In this document: positions 7,231 to 12,955 of the stretch, piece by piece | Layout: each line of letters begins with the position of its first letter | Numbering within the stretch: position 1 is the stretch's first letter | NCBI GenBank assembly: GCA_964475385.1 | Contig: CAYYWV010000071.1 | Coordinates: 1 to 12,955 of the forward strand | Length of the DNA stretch: 12,955 nucleotides | Direction of reading: 5' to 3' | Source of the DNA: CAYYWV01 sp964475385 | Lineage (GTDB): Bacteria > Pseudomonadota > Alphaproteobacteria > JAAXGF01 | Made by a program: the position numbers and the translations under genes | Notes under the pieces: model-generated | What the model saw: the letters and a program-made list of their open reading frames with translations, nothing else | What the model was told of the DNA's origin: nothing | Databases searched by the model: none

Positions 7231-7250
7231 TCGCCTCCCTCAGGCGATTT
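7230..7250. terminator. Possible bidirectional terminator between gpsA and metZ
   Basis: ATCGCCT-CCCTC-AGGCGAT forms a 7-bp stem with a 5-nt loop, followed by TTT on the plus strand. It spans the end of the gpsA stop codon and the metZ stop codon, exactly where two convergent transcripts should end. The T tract is only three bases, and the minus-strand side has little U tract, so termination strength is uncertain. Confidence 0.4.
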
Positions 7251-8460
7251 GCCGTCCCTGACCGCCGCAGCGGGCGAGCGCCTGGTCGAGATCGGCGATC
7301 AGGTCTTCGGCGTCCTCGAGACCGACCGAAAGGCGCACGAGCCCGTCGCCGATGCCCGCCCGGGCGCGCTCCTCGGGACCGATCGCCCGGTGGGTCGTGG
7401 TCGCCGGGTGGGTGGCCAGGCTCTTGGCGTCGCCGAGATTGTTGGAGATGTCGATGAGCGCGAGCGAATCGAGAAAGGCGAACGCCGCCTCCTTGCCGCC
7501 CGCGATCTCGAAGCTCAGCACCGTGCCGCCGCTCGCCATCTGGCGCGCCGCGAGCGCGCGCTGCGGGAAGTCGTCGCGCCCCGGATAGATCACCCGCAGA
7601 ATTCGGGCGTGGCGCGCAAGAAAGTCCGCGATCCGCGCCGCCGTCGCGCAGGCGCGATCGAGGCGCAGCGCGAGCGTCTCCAGCCCTTTGAGGAGCACCC
7701 AGGCGTTGAACGGGCTGATCGCCGGCCCGGTGTGGCGGAGGAAAGGTTGCAGGACGTCGTCGCGGAAGGAGCGGTCCGAGACCACCGCGCCGCCGAGGCA
7801 GCGGCCCTGGCCGTCGATGTGCTTGGTGCCCGAGTAAACCACGATGTCGGCGCCGAAGCGCATCGGCTTTTGCAGGATCGGCGTCGAGAACACGTTGTCG
7901 ACGATGACCTTCGCGCCGGCCCGGTGCGCGAGCGCGGCGACGCTTTCGATGTCGATCAGCTCGAGCGTCGGGTTCGACGGGGTCTCGAAGAAGACGCAGC
8001 GCGCCCCGGCGGAAAGCGCGTCCTCCCAGGCGTCGAGGTCGTTTCCGTCGACCAGGGTCGTCCGGATCCCGAAGCGGGGCAGGATCTTGGTGAGGATATG
8101 ATGGCACGATCCGAACAGGGCGCGCGCCGCGACCACATGGTCGCCGGCTTCGAGCTGACACATCAGCGCGGCGAAAACGGCGGCCATGCCGCTCGCGGTG
8201 GCGAAGCAGGCCTCGGCCCCTTCGAGGGCGGCGAGCCGGTCTTCGAACATCGCCACCGTCGGGTTGCCGTAGCGCGAGTAGATGAACCCCTCGGCCTCGC
8301 CCGCAAACCGCGCTTCGGCCTCGGCGGCCGAAGCGTAGACGAAGCCCGAGTTGAGGAACAAAGCCTCGCTGGTCTCGCCGAACGCCGAGCGCCGCAAGCC
8401 TTCGCGCACGGCCCGCGTCGTCGGCGCGAGACCCCTCCTGCAATCGTCCGAATCGCTCAT
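7240..8460 (-). CDS. metZ: O-succinylhomoserine sulfhydrylase
   Basis: PLP enzyme of the Cys/Met metabolism family, 406 aa, that joins O-succinylhomoserine to sulfide to give homocysteine for methionine. Visible features are YSRYGNPT at 61-68 (phosphate/tetramer region), ATASGMAAV at 87-95, FETPSNPTLELID at 158-170, IVDNVFSTP with Asp188, and the PLP lysine in VVYSGTKHIDGQGR (Lys213). The GQGRCLGG segment and overall layout fit MetZ better than cystathionine gamma-synthase or MetY, which is much longer. The ATG at 8460 follows GGAGG with a 5-nt gap. It is the last gene of the sulfur operon, 29 nt after cysH, so the sulfide made upstream can be consumed directly. No room remains for a dedicated SAM riboswitch in the 29-nt gap. 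Use of O-acetylhomoserine instead cannot be excluded. Confidence 0.93.
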   Translation of the reverse strand: MSDSDDCRRGLAPTTRAVREGLRRSAFGETSEALFLNSGFVYASAAEAEARFAGEAEGFIYSRYGNPTVAMFEDRLAALEGAEACFATASGMAAVFAALMCQLEAGDHVVAARALFGSCHHILTKILPRFGIRTTLVDGNDLDAWEDALSAGARCVFFETPSNPTLELIDIESVAALAHRAGAKVIVDNVFSTPILQKPMRFGADIVVYSGTKHIDGQGRCLGGAVVSDRSFRDDVLQPFLRHTGPAISPFNAWVLLKGLETLALRLDRACATAARIADFLARHARILRVIYPGRDDFPQRALAARQMASGGTVLSFEIAGGKEAAFAFLDSLALIDISNNLGDAKSLATHPATTTHRAIGPEERARAGIGDGLVRLSVGLEDAEDLIADLDQALARCGGQGRQIA

Positions 8461-8489
8461 GCCGCCCTCCGTTCCGTCGTTTCGCCCGC

Positions 8490-9305
8490 TTAATTCCGCG
8501 CCCGAACCGCGTCGGTTCCGGCGGCCGCCGCCATGCTGCAACACACGATGCCGGATGTCGCGGCGCGGCCTGCGCGAGGGGCCGGGATGCGGCCGTGGAT
8601 TCCGCACTCGGTCTTGCCCGTTCCGGCCCAGCGCCCGGCGCGGACCGGCGCGCCCGCCGCGACCCGGCTCGTGCACGGGAGGCAGCCGATCGAGAGAAAG
8701 CCTTCGTCGCGCAAGGGGTGGGCCGGCAGGCCCCGAACCCGAAACGCGCGCATGACGGCCGCGCGCGTCCAGTGCGCGAGCGGGTTGATCTTGACCCGTC
8801 CGTCGGCGACCTCGATCCGCGGCAGATCGCGGCGCGTCCCGCCGTGAAAACGCTTGCGGCCCGTGATCCAGGCGTCGAAATCCGCAAGGGCCCGGCTCAA
8901 GGGCAGAACCTTCCGCAGGCGGCAGCAGTGGTCCGGGTTCAGCCGCCAGAGCGCGCCATCGCCGTCCTCGGCCGCGAGGTCGAGGGGATCGGGCGCGACG
9001 ATTCGCACGTCCGCAAGCCCGAGATGGGCGATCAGCCGGTCGCGATAGGCGAGGGTCTCGGGGAAATGCTTCCCGGTGTCGAGAAAGATGACCGGAACCG
9101 TGCGGTCGATCCGCGCCACGAGATCCAGAAGGACGGCCGATTCGGCCCCAAACGACGAGACCAGCGCGATGCGGCCCGCAAAGACCCTCAGCATCGCCCG
9201 CGCCAGCGCCGTGGCCCCGAGACTCCCGTAACGCTGTTGGAGATACGCGCCGTAGACGGGCGGAAAGCGGGCGCTTTCCGCCCGGGGGCGCCAGACGTAG
9301 CTCAT
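8490..9305 (-). CDS. cysH: Phosphoadenylyl/adenylyl-sulfate reductase, iron-sulfur (APS) type
   Basis: Reduces activated sulfate (APS, possibly PAPS) to sulfite using thioredoxin. The 271-aa product has the PP-loop-like SSFGAES (50-56), FLDTGKHFPET (74-84), the CC pair in NPDHCCRLRKVLPL (Cys127/128), SIGCLPC (Cys208/Cys211) and the nucleophile motif ECGIH (Cys234). The two cysteine pairs are the 4Fe-4S ligands found in APS reductases and absent from E. coli-type PAPS reductase, so APS is the likelier substrate. The ATG at 9305 has GAGG 7 nt upstream and lies 9 nt after the DUF934 gene. Oddity: family members usually end shortly after ECGIH, but here about 34 residues follow, Ala/Arg/Gly-rich with a further Cys-Cys at 255-256. 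This may be a benign read-through tail. Confidence 0.93.
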   Translation of the reverse strand: MSYVWRPRAESARFPPVYGAYLQQRYGSLGATALARAMLRVFAGRIALVSSFGAESAVLLDLVARIDRTVPVIFLDTGKHFPETLAYRDRLIAHLGLADVRIVAPDPLDLAAEDGDGALWRLNPDHCCRLRKVLPLSRALADFDAWITGRKRFHGGTRRDLPRIEVADGRVKINPLAHWTRAAVMRAFRVRGLPAHPLRDEGFLSIGCLPCTSRVAAGAPVRAGRWAGTGKTECGIHGRIPAPRAGRAATSGIVCCSMAAAAGTDAVRARN

Positions 9306-9314
9306 GATCCGACC

Positions 9315-9902
9315 TCAGTAGGCCCAATGCGCGGCGACGGCCGCGGGCGCAAGCGCGGACGCGGGGGAATCGCTTTCCGGCCGTCCTCGGCCCGCCCCGC
9401 GGCGCGCCGGGGCCGCGGCCGTCCGCGCCCCTCGCGGCGCGGCGCGATGGCAGCGCAAGAGATAGGCCGGCGGCCGCCCGTCCGCCGCCGGCTGGTAAAC
9501 CACGCTGATCTCGCTCTCCGCCCGGGCGAGCGCTTCGGCGTCGGCCTCGTCCGCGAGCTCGAAGGCGTCGAACCCGCACCGGCGCATGAACCAGATCTGA
9601 TCGCGCAGCACCTCGCCCACCGCGCGGATCTCGCCCTTGTAGCCGTAGCGCTCGCGCAACAGCCGGGCCGAGGTGTAGGCGCGCCCGTCGGTGAACTTGG
9701 GAAACTCGAGCGCGATCGCCGCAAAGCGGTCGAGATCGTCGGCCGCCGCCGCGGGCGATTCGTGGCTGGCGAGCCTGAGGCCCAAGGCCGCGCCTTCGGC
9801 CAAGAGCGCTTCCCGCCCTGCCCGCCATTCTTCGAGCGAGACGAAGCGGATCGCGCCCGCCTCGTCCGATTGTCCGTTCGATCGGGGTTCAGGCCGTGAC
9901 AT
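9315..9902 (-). CDS. DUF934 family protein of the sulfite-reduction operon
   Basis: A 195-aa protein of unknown biochemical function whose family is regularly found beside sulfite reductase and cysH in proteobacteria. The family core is at about 60-150: FPKFTDGRAYTSARLLRERYGY (68-89), then EIRAVGEVLRDQIWFMRRCGFDAFEL (91-116), ending near AYLLRCHR. The family is usually about 160 residues long. Here an extra ~40-residue Ala/Arg/Pro-rich tail follows (156-195). The ATG at 9902 is fixed by AGGAGG with a 6-nt gap. It overlaps the end of cysI by 14 nt, so translation is probably coupled. An open 5' extension to 10067 lies inside cysI and is not credible. A role in sulfite reductase assembly or electron supply is suggested only by context. 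Confidence 0.88.
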   Translation of the reverse strand: MSRPEPRSNGQSDEAGAIRFVSLEEWRAGREALLAEGAALGLRLASHESPAAAADDLDRFAAIALEFPKFTDGRAYTSARLLRERYGYKGEIRAVGEVLRDQIWFMRRCGFDAFELADEADAEALARAESEISVVYQPAADGRPPAYLLRCHRAAPRGARTAAAPARRGAGRGRPESDSPASALAPAAVAAHWAY

Positions 9903-11553
9903 AGAGCTCCTCCTTGAAAGGCTTAAGCCCCACCCGGCGGTAGGTGTCGATGAACCGCTCGCCGGCGCGGCGCTCCCTGAGATAAACCGCGACGATGGTC
10001 TCCACCGCGTCGACCACCTCGTCCTCGGAAAACGCCCGGCCGACGACGGCGCCGATCGCGCTCGCATCGTCGGCCGCCCCGCCGAGGGTGATCTGGTAGT
10101 ACTCGACCCCCTTCTTATCGACGCCGAGGATGCCGATGTTGGCGACGTGGTGATGGGCGCAAGCGTTGATGCAGCCCGAGATGTTGAGCGTGATCTCGCC
10201 GATGTCCCGCTGCCGCGCGAGCGCGGCGAATCGTTCGCTCAGGCGCTGAGCGATCGGGATCGAGCGCGCGTTCGCGAGGTTGCAGTAATCGAGCCCCGGA
10301 CAGGCGATGATGTCGGTCACGAGCCCGGCGTTGGCGGTCGCGAGACCGAGCGCGGCGAGCTCTTGCCAGAGCGCGTGAAGATCGCTCTTGCGCACGTCCG
10401 GCAGCACGGCGTTCTGCTTGTAAGTGACGCGAATCTCGCCGAAGCCGTAGCGCTCGGCGAGCGCGGCAAGGCCCTCCATCTGCTCGGCGGTGATGTCGCC
10501 GGGGATGCCGCCGATGGGCTTGAGAGAGACGATCGCGATCGCGTAGCCGGGCTGGCGGTGGGCGATGACGTTCTGGGCGACCCAGTCGGCGAAGGCGGGC
10601 GTCTTGCGCATCTCCGCGTCGAGCGCCGGGCAGTCGTCGTCGAGCGCCTCGTAGGGCGGCGGCGCGAAATAGGCCCGGATGCGGCGCAGCTCGTCCTCGG
10701 GCAGGCGCAGCGCGCCGTCCTTGATCTGCGCCCACTCGGCCTCGACACGCTCGGCGAAGGCCGCGGCCCCGATCTCGTTGACCAGGATCTTGAGCCGGGC
10801 CTTGAACAGGTTGTCGCGCCGGCCGAGCTGGTTGTAGATGCGCAAGATCGCCTCGAGATAGGACAGAAGATCGCGCTCGGGCAGAAAGTCGCGGATGGTC
10901 TTGGCGAGCGCGGGCGTCCGCCCCTGGCCGCCGCCGACCATCACTTCGAATCCGAGCGCGCCGGCCTCGCCGCGGCGCAACCTGAGGCCGATGTCGTGGA
11001 CCCTGAGCGCCGCCCGGTCGGTCGCCGCCGCGCTGACCGCGACCTTGAACTTGCGCGGCAGGAAGGAGAACTCGGGGTGCAGCGTCGACCACTGGCGGAT
11101 GATCTCGGCGTAGACGCGCGCGTCCGCGATCTCGTCCGCCGCCACGCCCGCGAGCGGGTCGGCGGTCACGTTGCGGATGCAGTTGCCGCTGGTCTGAATC
11201 GCGTGCATCTCGACCTCGGCCAGCGCCTCGAGGATATCGGGCACGTCCTCGAGCTTCGGCCAGTTGAACTGGATGTTCTGGCGGGTCGTGAAGTGGCCGT
11301 AGCCCTTGTCCCAACGGCGCGCGATCTCGGCCAGCTTGCGGAGCTGGCGCGACGAGAGCGTGCCATAGGGAATCGCGACCCGCAGCATGTAGGCGTGGAG
11401 CTGGAGGTAGAGGCCGTTCATCAAGCGGAGCGGCTTGAACTCCTCCTCGCTGAGCGCGCCCGAAAGCCGGCGGCGCACCTGGTCGCGGAACTGCGCCACC
11501 CGCTCCATCACCAGGGTTCGATCGAATTCGTCGTAGCGATACATCGTGCTCAC
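9889..11553 (-). CDS. cysI: Siroheme-dependent sulfite (or nitrite) reductase
   Basis: Six-electron reduction of sulfite to sulfide in the cytoplasm. The 554-aa hemoprotein has two ferredoxin-like/siroheme-binding halves. GHFTTRQNIQFNW at 86-98 and TSGNCIRNVT at 121-130 belong to the first. The coupled 4Fe-4S/siroheme site is in CPGLDYCNLANARS (Cys418, Cys424) and SGCINACAHHH (Cys461, Cys465). Motifs do not separate sulfite from nitrite reductase, but cysH, metZ and cobA neighbours make sulfite the likely substrate. No cysJ-like flavoprotein is in the window, so ferredoxin or an unlinked reductase is probably the donor. The start is GTG at 11553, overlapping the DUF2849 stop (GTGA) with AGGA 5 nt upstream; an in-frame ATG at 11544 lacks a well-spaced site. 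Its 3' end overlaps the DUF934 gene. Confidence 0.93.
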   Translation of the reverse strand: MSTMYRYDEFDRTLVMERVAQFRDQVRRRLSGALSEEEFKPLRLMNGLYLQLHAYMLRVAIPYGTLSSRQLRKLAEIARRWDKGYGHFTTRQNIQFNWPKLEDVPDILEALAEVEMHAIQTSGNCIRNVTADPLAGVAADEIADARVYAEIIRQWSTLHPEFSFLPRKFKVAVSAAATDRAALRVHDIGLRLRRGEAGALGFEVMVGGGQGRTPALAKTIRDFLPERDLLSYLEAILRIYNQLGRRDNLFKARLKILVNEIGAAAFAERVEAEWAQIKDGALRLPEDELRRIRAYFAPPPYEALDDDCPALDAEMRKTPAFADWVAQNVIAHRQPGYAIAIVSLKPIGGIPGDITAEQMEGLAALAERYGFGEIRVTYKQNAVLPDVRKSDLHALWQELAALGLATANAGLVTDIIACPGLDYCNLANARSIPIAQRLSERFAALARQRDIGEITLNISGCINACAHHHVANIGILGVDKKGVEYYQITLGGAADDASAIGAVVGRAFSEDEVVDAVETIVAVYLRERRAGERFIDTYRRVGLKPFKEELYVTA

Positions 11554-11849
11554 CCGTTTCCTGCCTGATAGCCGAGATCCCGTCGCACAGTCGGCCCCTG
11601 GGTCCGGATGCGCTCGCGGCAGCCGAGGGCGACGGGGCCGGCCGGCGTGATCTCGACCGCGATCGCGTAAGCGCCGACCACCCGGCCCTCGCGCTCATGC
11701 GCTTGGGCGATCGCGAGGAGCCGCGCGAGCGCCTCCTCCGTCTCCGCGAGCGTCGCCTCGGCGAGCCGCGGCGACCAGTCCTCGGCCGGCGTGAGATAGA
11801 CCACCCGGCCGTCGATCAATCGGTTTGCGGTGACCGCCTTTCGGATCAT
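11550..11849 (-). CDS. DUF2849 family protein
   Basis: A 99-aa small protein of unknown function, of a family I know from alphaproteobacterial sulfite-reductase operons. The opening VTANRLIDGRVVYLTPAEDWS (6-26) is the family signature. An Ala/Glu-rich probable helix follows (about 30-55), then a segment VVGAYAIAVEITPAGPVALGCRERIRTQG split by short loops. No signal peptide or membrane segment is visible. The ATG at 11849 has AGGAGG with an 8-nt gap. An upstream in-frame TTG at 11855 lies only 2 nt from that site and is rejected. It starts 12 nt after the cobA stop and its own stop overlaps the cysI start by four bases, so it is probably coupled to cysI. The position suggests a small accessory protein of CysI; this is inference. 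Confidence 0.87.
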   Translation of the reverse strand: MIRKAVTANRLIDGRVVYLTPAEDWSPRLAEATLAETEEALARLLAIAQAHEREGRVVGAYAIAVEITPAGPVALGCRERIRTQGPTVRRDLGYQAGNG

Positions 11850-11857
11850 GGCCAAGC

Positions 11858-11863
11858 CCTCCT
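11858..11863 (-). promoter_or_regulatory. Ribosome binding site fixing the ATG start of the DUF2849 gene
   Basis: Minus-strand AGGAGG overlaps the cobA stop codon region and leaves 8 nt to the ATG at 11849, but only 2 nt to the alternative TTG at 11855. It therefore decides between the two starts and suggests translational coupling with cobA. Confidence 0.65.
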
Positions 11864-12716
11864 AGACGGCGGCCGCCCGGGCCGGCTCCGCCGCGGTTCC
11901 CGCGACCGCGCCGAGCCCTGCGGCCTCGCCGATGAGAATCAGCGCCGGCGCGACGATGCGGCGATCCCGGACCAGCTCCGCGAGGCCGCCGAGGGTTCCC
12001 CGCACCACGCGCTCGTCGGGGCGCGAGGCGTTCTCGACCACGGCGACCGGCGTCGCGGGCGCGAGCCCGTGCGCGATCAGCCGGCGCGCGAGCGGGCCGG
12101 CGTTGGCGACGCCCATATAGACCGCGAGCGTGCCCGCGAGACGGGCGAGCGCGGCCCAGTCGAGATCGGGAAGGCCGTCGCGGCCGTGGCCGGTCACGAA
12201 GGTGACGCTCGTCGCCACGCCGCGGTGGGTCAACGGAACGCCGGCGGCGGCCGCGGCCGCAGCGGCGGCGGTGATCCCCGGCACGACCTCGACCGCGATT
12301 CCATGGCGGCTGAGATACGCGACCTCTTCGCCTCCGCGCCCGAACACGAACGGATCGCCGCCCTTGAGCCGGACCACGCGCCCGCCTTCGCGCGCGAGAC
12401 GAACGAGAAGCGCATTGATCGCGTCCTGCCGCCAGGCGTGATGCCCCGGCGCCTTGCCGACGCAGATGCGTCGCGCGGCCGGCCTGATAAAGGCGAGCAC
12501 GCGCGCGTCCACCAAGCGGTCGTGAACGACCACGTCGGCGCGGCGCAGGCATTCGAGCGCGCGAAGGGTAAGGAGGTCCGGGCTTCCCGGGCCGGCGCCG
12601 ACGATCTGAACCAGGCCCGCCGGCCCGCGCCGACGACCGCTCGCGTCCGCGCAGACCTGTGTCCGAGCGCGCCGCTTCGCGGTTTGAAAGGATGGAAGTC
12701 GGGGCAGATACGACAC
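11862..12716 (-). CDS. cobA: Uroporphyrinogen-III C-methyltransferase
   Basis: SAM-dependent methylation of uroporphyrinogen III at C-2 and C-7 to precorrin-2, the precursor of siroheme (and cobalamin). Motifs from the chosen start are VQIVGAGPGSPDLLTL (36-51), DVVVHDRLV (61-69), GHHAWRQDAIN (91-101), VVRLKGGDPFVFGRGGEE (114-131), EVVPGITAAA (143-152), VYMGVANAG (199-207) and PVAVVENASRPDERVV (223-238). The methyltransferase domain is complete, but the precorrin-2 dehydrogenase/ferrochelatase half of CysG is absent, so siroheme completion needs another enzyme. The start is uncertain. GTG at 12716 has GGAG about 10 nt upstream and gives 284 aa. TTG at 12809 (315 aa) has no good site. Either leaves an unusual N-terminal leader of 35 or more residues before the fold. 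As first gene of the sulfur operon, it supplies siroheme precursor to CysI. Confidence 0.9.
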   Translation of the reverse strand: MSYLPRLPSFQTAKRRARTQVCADASGRRRGPAGLVQIVGAGPGSPDLLTLRALECLRRADVVVHDRLVDARVLAFIRPAARRICVGKAPGHHAWRQDAINALLVRLAREGGRVVRLKGGDPFVFGRGGEEVAYLSRHGIAVEVVPGITAAAAAAAAAGVPLTHRGVATSVTFVTGHGRDGLPDLDWAALARLAGTLAVYMGVANAGPLARRLIAHGLAPATPVAVVENASRPDERVVRGTLGGLAELVRDRRIVAPALILIGEAAGLGAVAGTAAEPARAAAV

Positions 12717-12867
12717 GGGACCGACACTCCGTATGCCAACGCGGGCCCACGGAGGCGATCCCCGTGGCGCTTTAGCAGTTGTTGACGCGGTTGCAAGCTG
12801 CCCGATCAAATCGCCGCGGGTCCGTCGGGGTGGACCAGTCCCTTTATCTATCTAAGGCCGCCGCCTC
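12717..12867. other. Upstream region of the cobA-cysI-metZ operon
   Basis: No convincing gene is seen in these 151 bases. They should carry the leader and promoter of the sulfur operon. Visible are an inverted repeat CCACGG-N9-CCGTGG at 12747-12767 and an A/T-rich TTTATCTATCTAA at 12843-12855 that could hold a minus-strand -10 (TAGATA or GATAAA) without a good -35. I could not identify a CysB-type site or a riboswitch by eye. Confidence 0.35.
12782..12811 (+). promoter_or_regulatory. Weak candidate rightward promoter
   Basis: TTGACG at 12782-12787, an 18-bp spacer, then TCAAAT at 12806-12811. This matches sigma-70 consensus at nine of twelve positions on the plus strand. It could drive a gene leaving the right edge of the window. 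Such matches occur by chance, so confidence is low. Confidence 0.2.
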
Positions 12868-12955
12868 ATGTCGCGTCGTTCGCGTCATGGCGGAAATGCG
12901 GCCGCGATCAACATTTGCGCCGCCGAAGCTCCGTGTCAACCGTTTTCCGTCGCCA
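12868..12955 (+). CDS. Possible start of a rightward gene, cut by the window edge
   Basis: From an ATG at 12868 the frame is open to the end of the window (29 codons, starting MSRRSRHGGN). AAGG lies about 10 nt upstream. A second frame from ATG at 12887 is also open to the edge. Nothing in either short peptide is recognisable, and in GC-rich DNA open frames of this length are common. It is recorded only because a gene divergent from cobA is plausible here. Confidence 0.15.
   Translation, partial: MSRRSRHGGNAAAINICAAEAPCQPFSVA

Noticed and set aside
8461..8489. A SAM-II type riboswitch before metZ.
   Set aside because: The gap is 29 nt and mostly ribosome binding site. There is no space for the pseudoknot.
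7240..9828. A minus-strand frame of 862 codons that could suggest a cysH/metZ-region fusion protein.
   Set aside because: Only the last 406 codons are MetZ, with a good ATG and ribosome binding site at 8460. The rest is an out-of-frame reading of cysH and DUF934.
9889..11553. Assignment of the siroheme reductase as assimilatory nitrite reductase.
   Set aside because: Motifs alone allow it, but cysH, cobA, DUF934 and metZ neighbours and the absence of nitrate genes favour sulfite.
9691..11568. A 625-codon open frame on the plus strand.
   Set aside because: It is antisense to cysI and DUF934, which carry full family motifs. Its predicted protein is Arg/Asp/Leu-rich low-complexity sequence with no domain. 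Long antisense frames are expected in GC-rich coding DNA.
1..12955. Search for CRISPR repeats, insertion sequences, tRNA/rRNA, toxin-antitoxin or defence genes.
   Set aside because: No repeated arrays, transposase motifs, terminal repeats or RNA gene structures were seen. The DNA is almost fully occupied by metabolic and transport genes.

Overview
The window is high-GC DNA, dense with genes and with short or overlapping junctions. Gene content and order suggest an alphaproteobacterial chromosome. The strongest sign is the run cobA / DUF2849 / cysI / DUF934 / cysH, an order I associate with alphaproteobacterial sulfate assimilation. No rRNA, tRNA, mobile element, CRISPR array or prophage gene is visible. 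Ten of the eleven complete genes belong to recognisable families with their key residues intact; the LuxR-type regulator is recognised only by its DNA-binding domain.

Left part (about 1-6100): an acetylpolyamine/polyamine uptake module. Reading leftwards from a divergent promoter region, the genes are potA (ATPase), potB and potC (permeases), potD (periplasmic binding protein) and aphA, a zinc-dependent acetylpolyamine amidohydrolase of the histone-deacetylase fold. The likely pathway is import of polyamines or N-acetylpolyamines followed by cytoplasmic deacetylation. Diverging from potA is a LuxR-type regulator with a C-terminal GerE helix-turn-helix and a non-standard N-terminal sensory region. 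The 223-bp divergent spacer holds two strong inverted repeats (5069-5091 and 5144-5161) that are candidate operators.

Middle (6169-7230): gpsA, glycerol-3-phosphate dehydrogenase for phospholipid synthesis, on the plus strand. It ends convergently against the sulfur operon at a small shared hairpin.

Right part (7240-12716, all minus strand): cobA (siroheme precursor synthesis), DUF2849, cysI-type siroheme sulfite/nitrite reductase, DUF934, cysH (iron-sulfur APS-reductase type) and metZ (O-succinylhomoserine sulfhydrylase). Junctions are overlapping or under 30 nt, so this reads as one operon. It runs from activated sulfate through sulfite and sulfide to homocysteine, with siroheme supply built in. 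The ATP sulfurylase genes and an electron-donating flavoprotein for CysI are not in the window.

The last ~240 bases hold the upstream region of cobA and possibly the first codons of a rightward gene cut by the window edge. I found no clear undescribed system. The best leads are the acetylpolyamine module with its two dyads, and the two uncharacterised DUF proteins in the sulfite operon.
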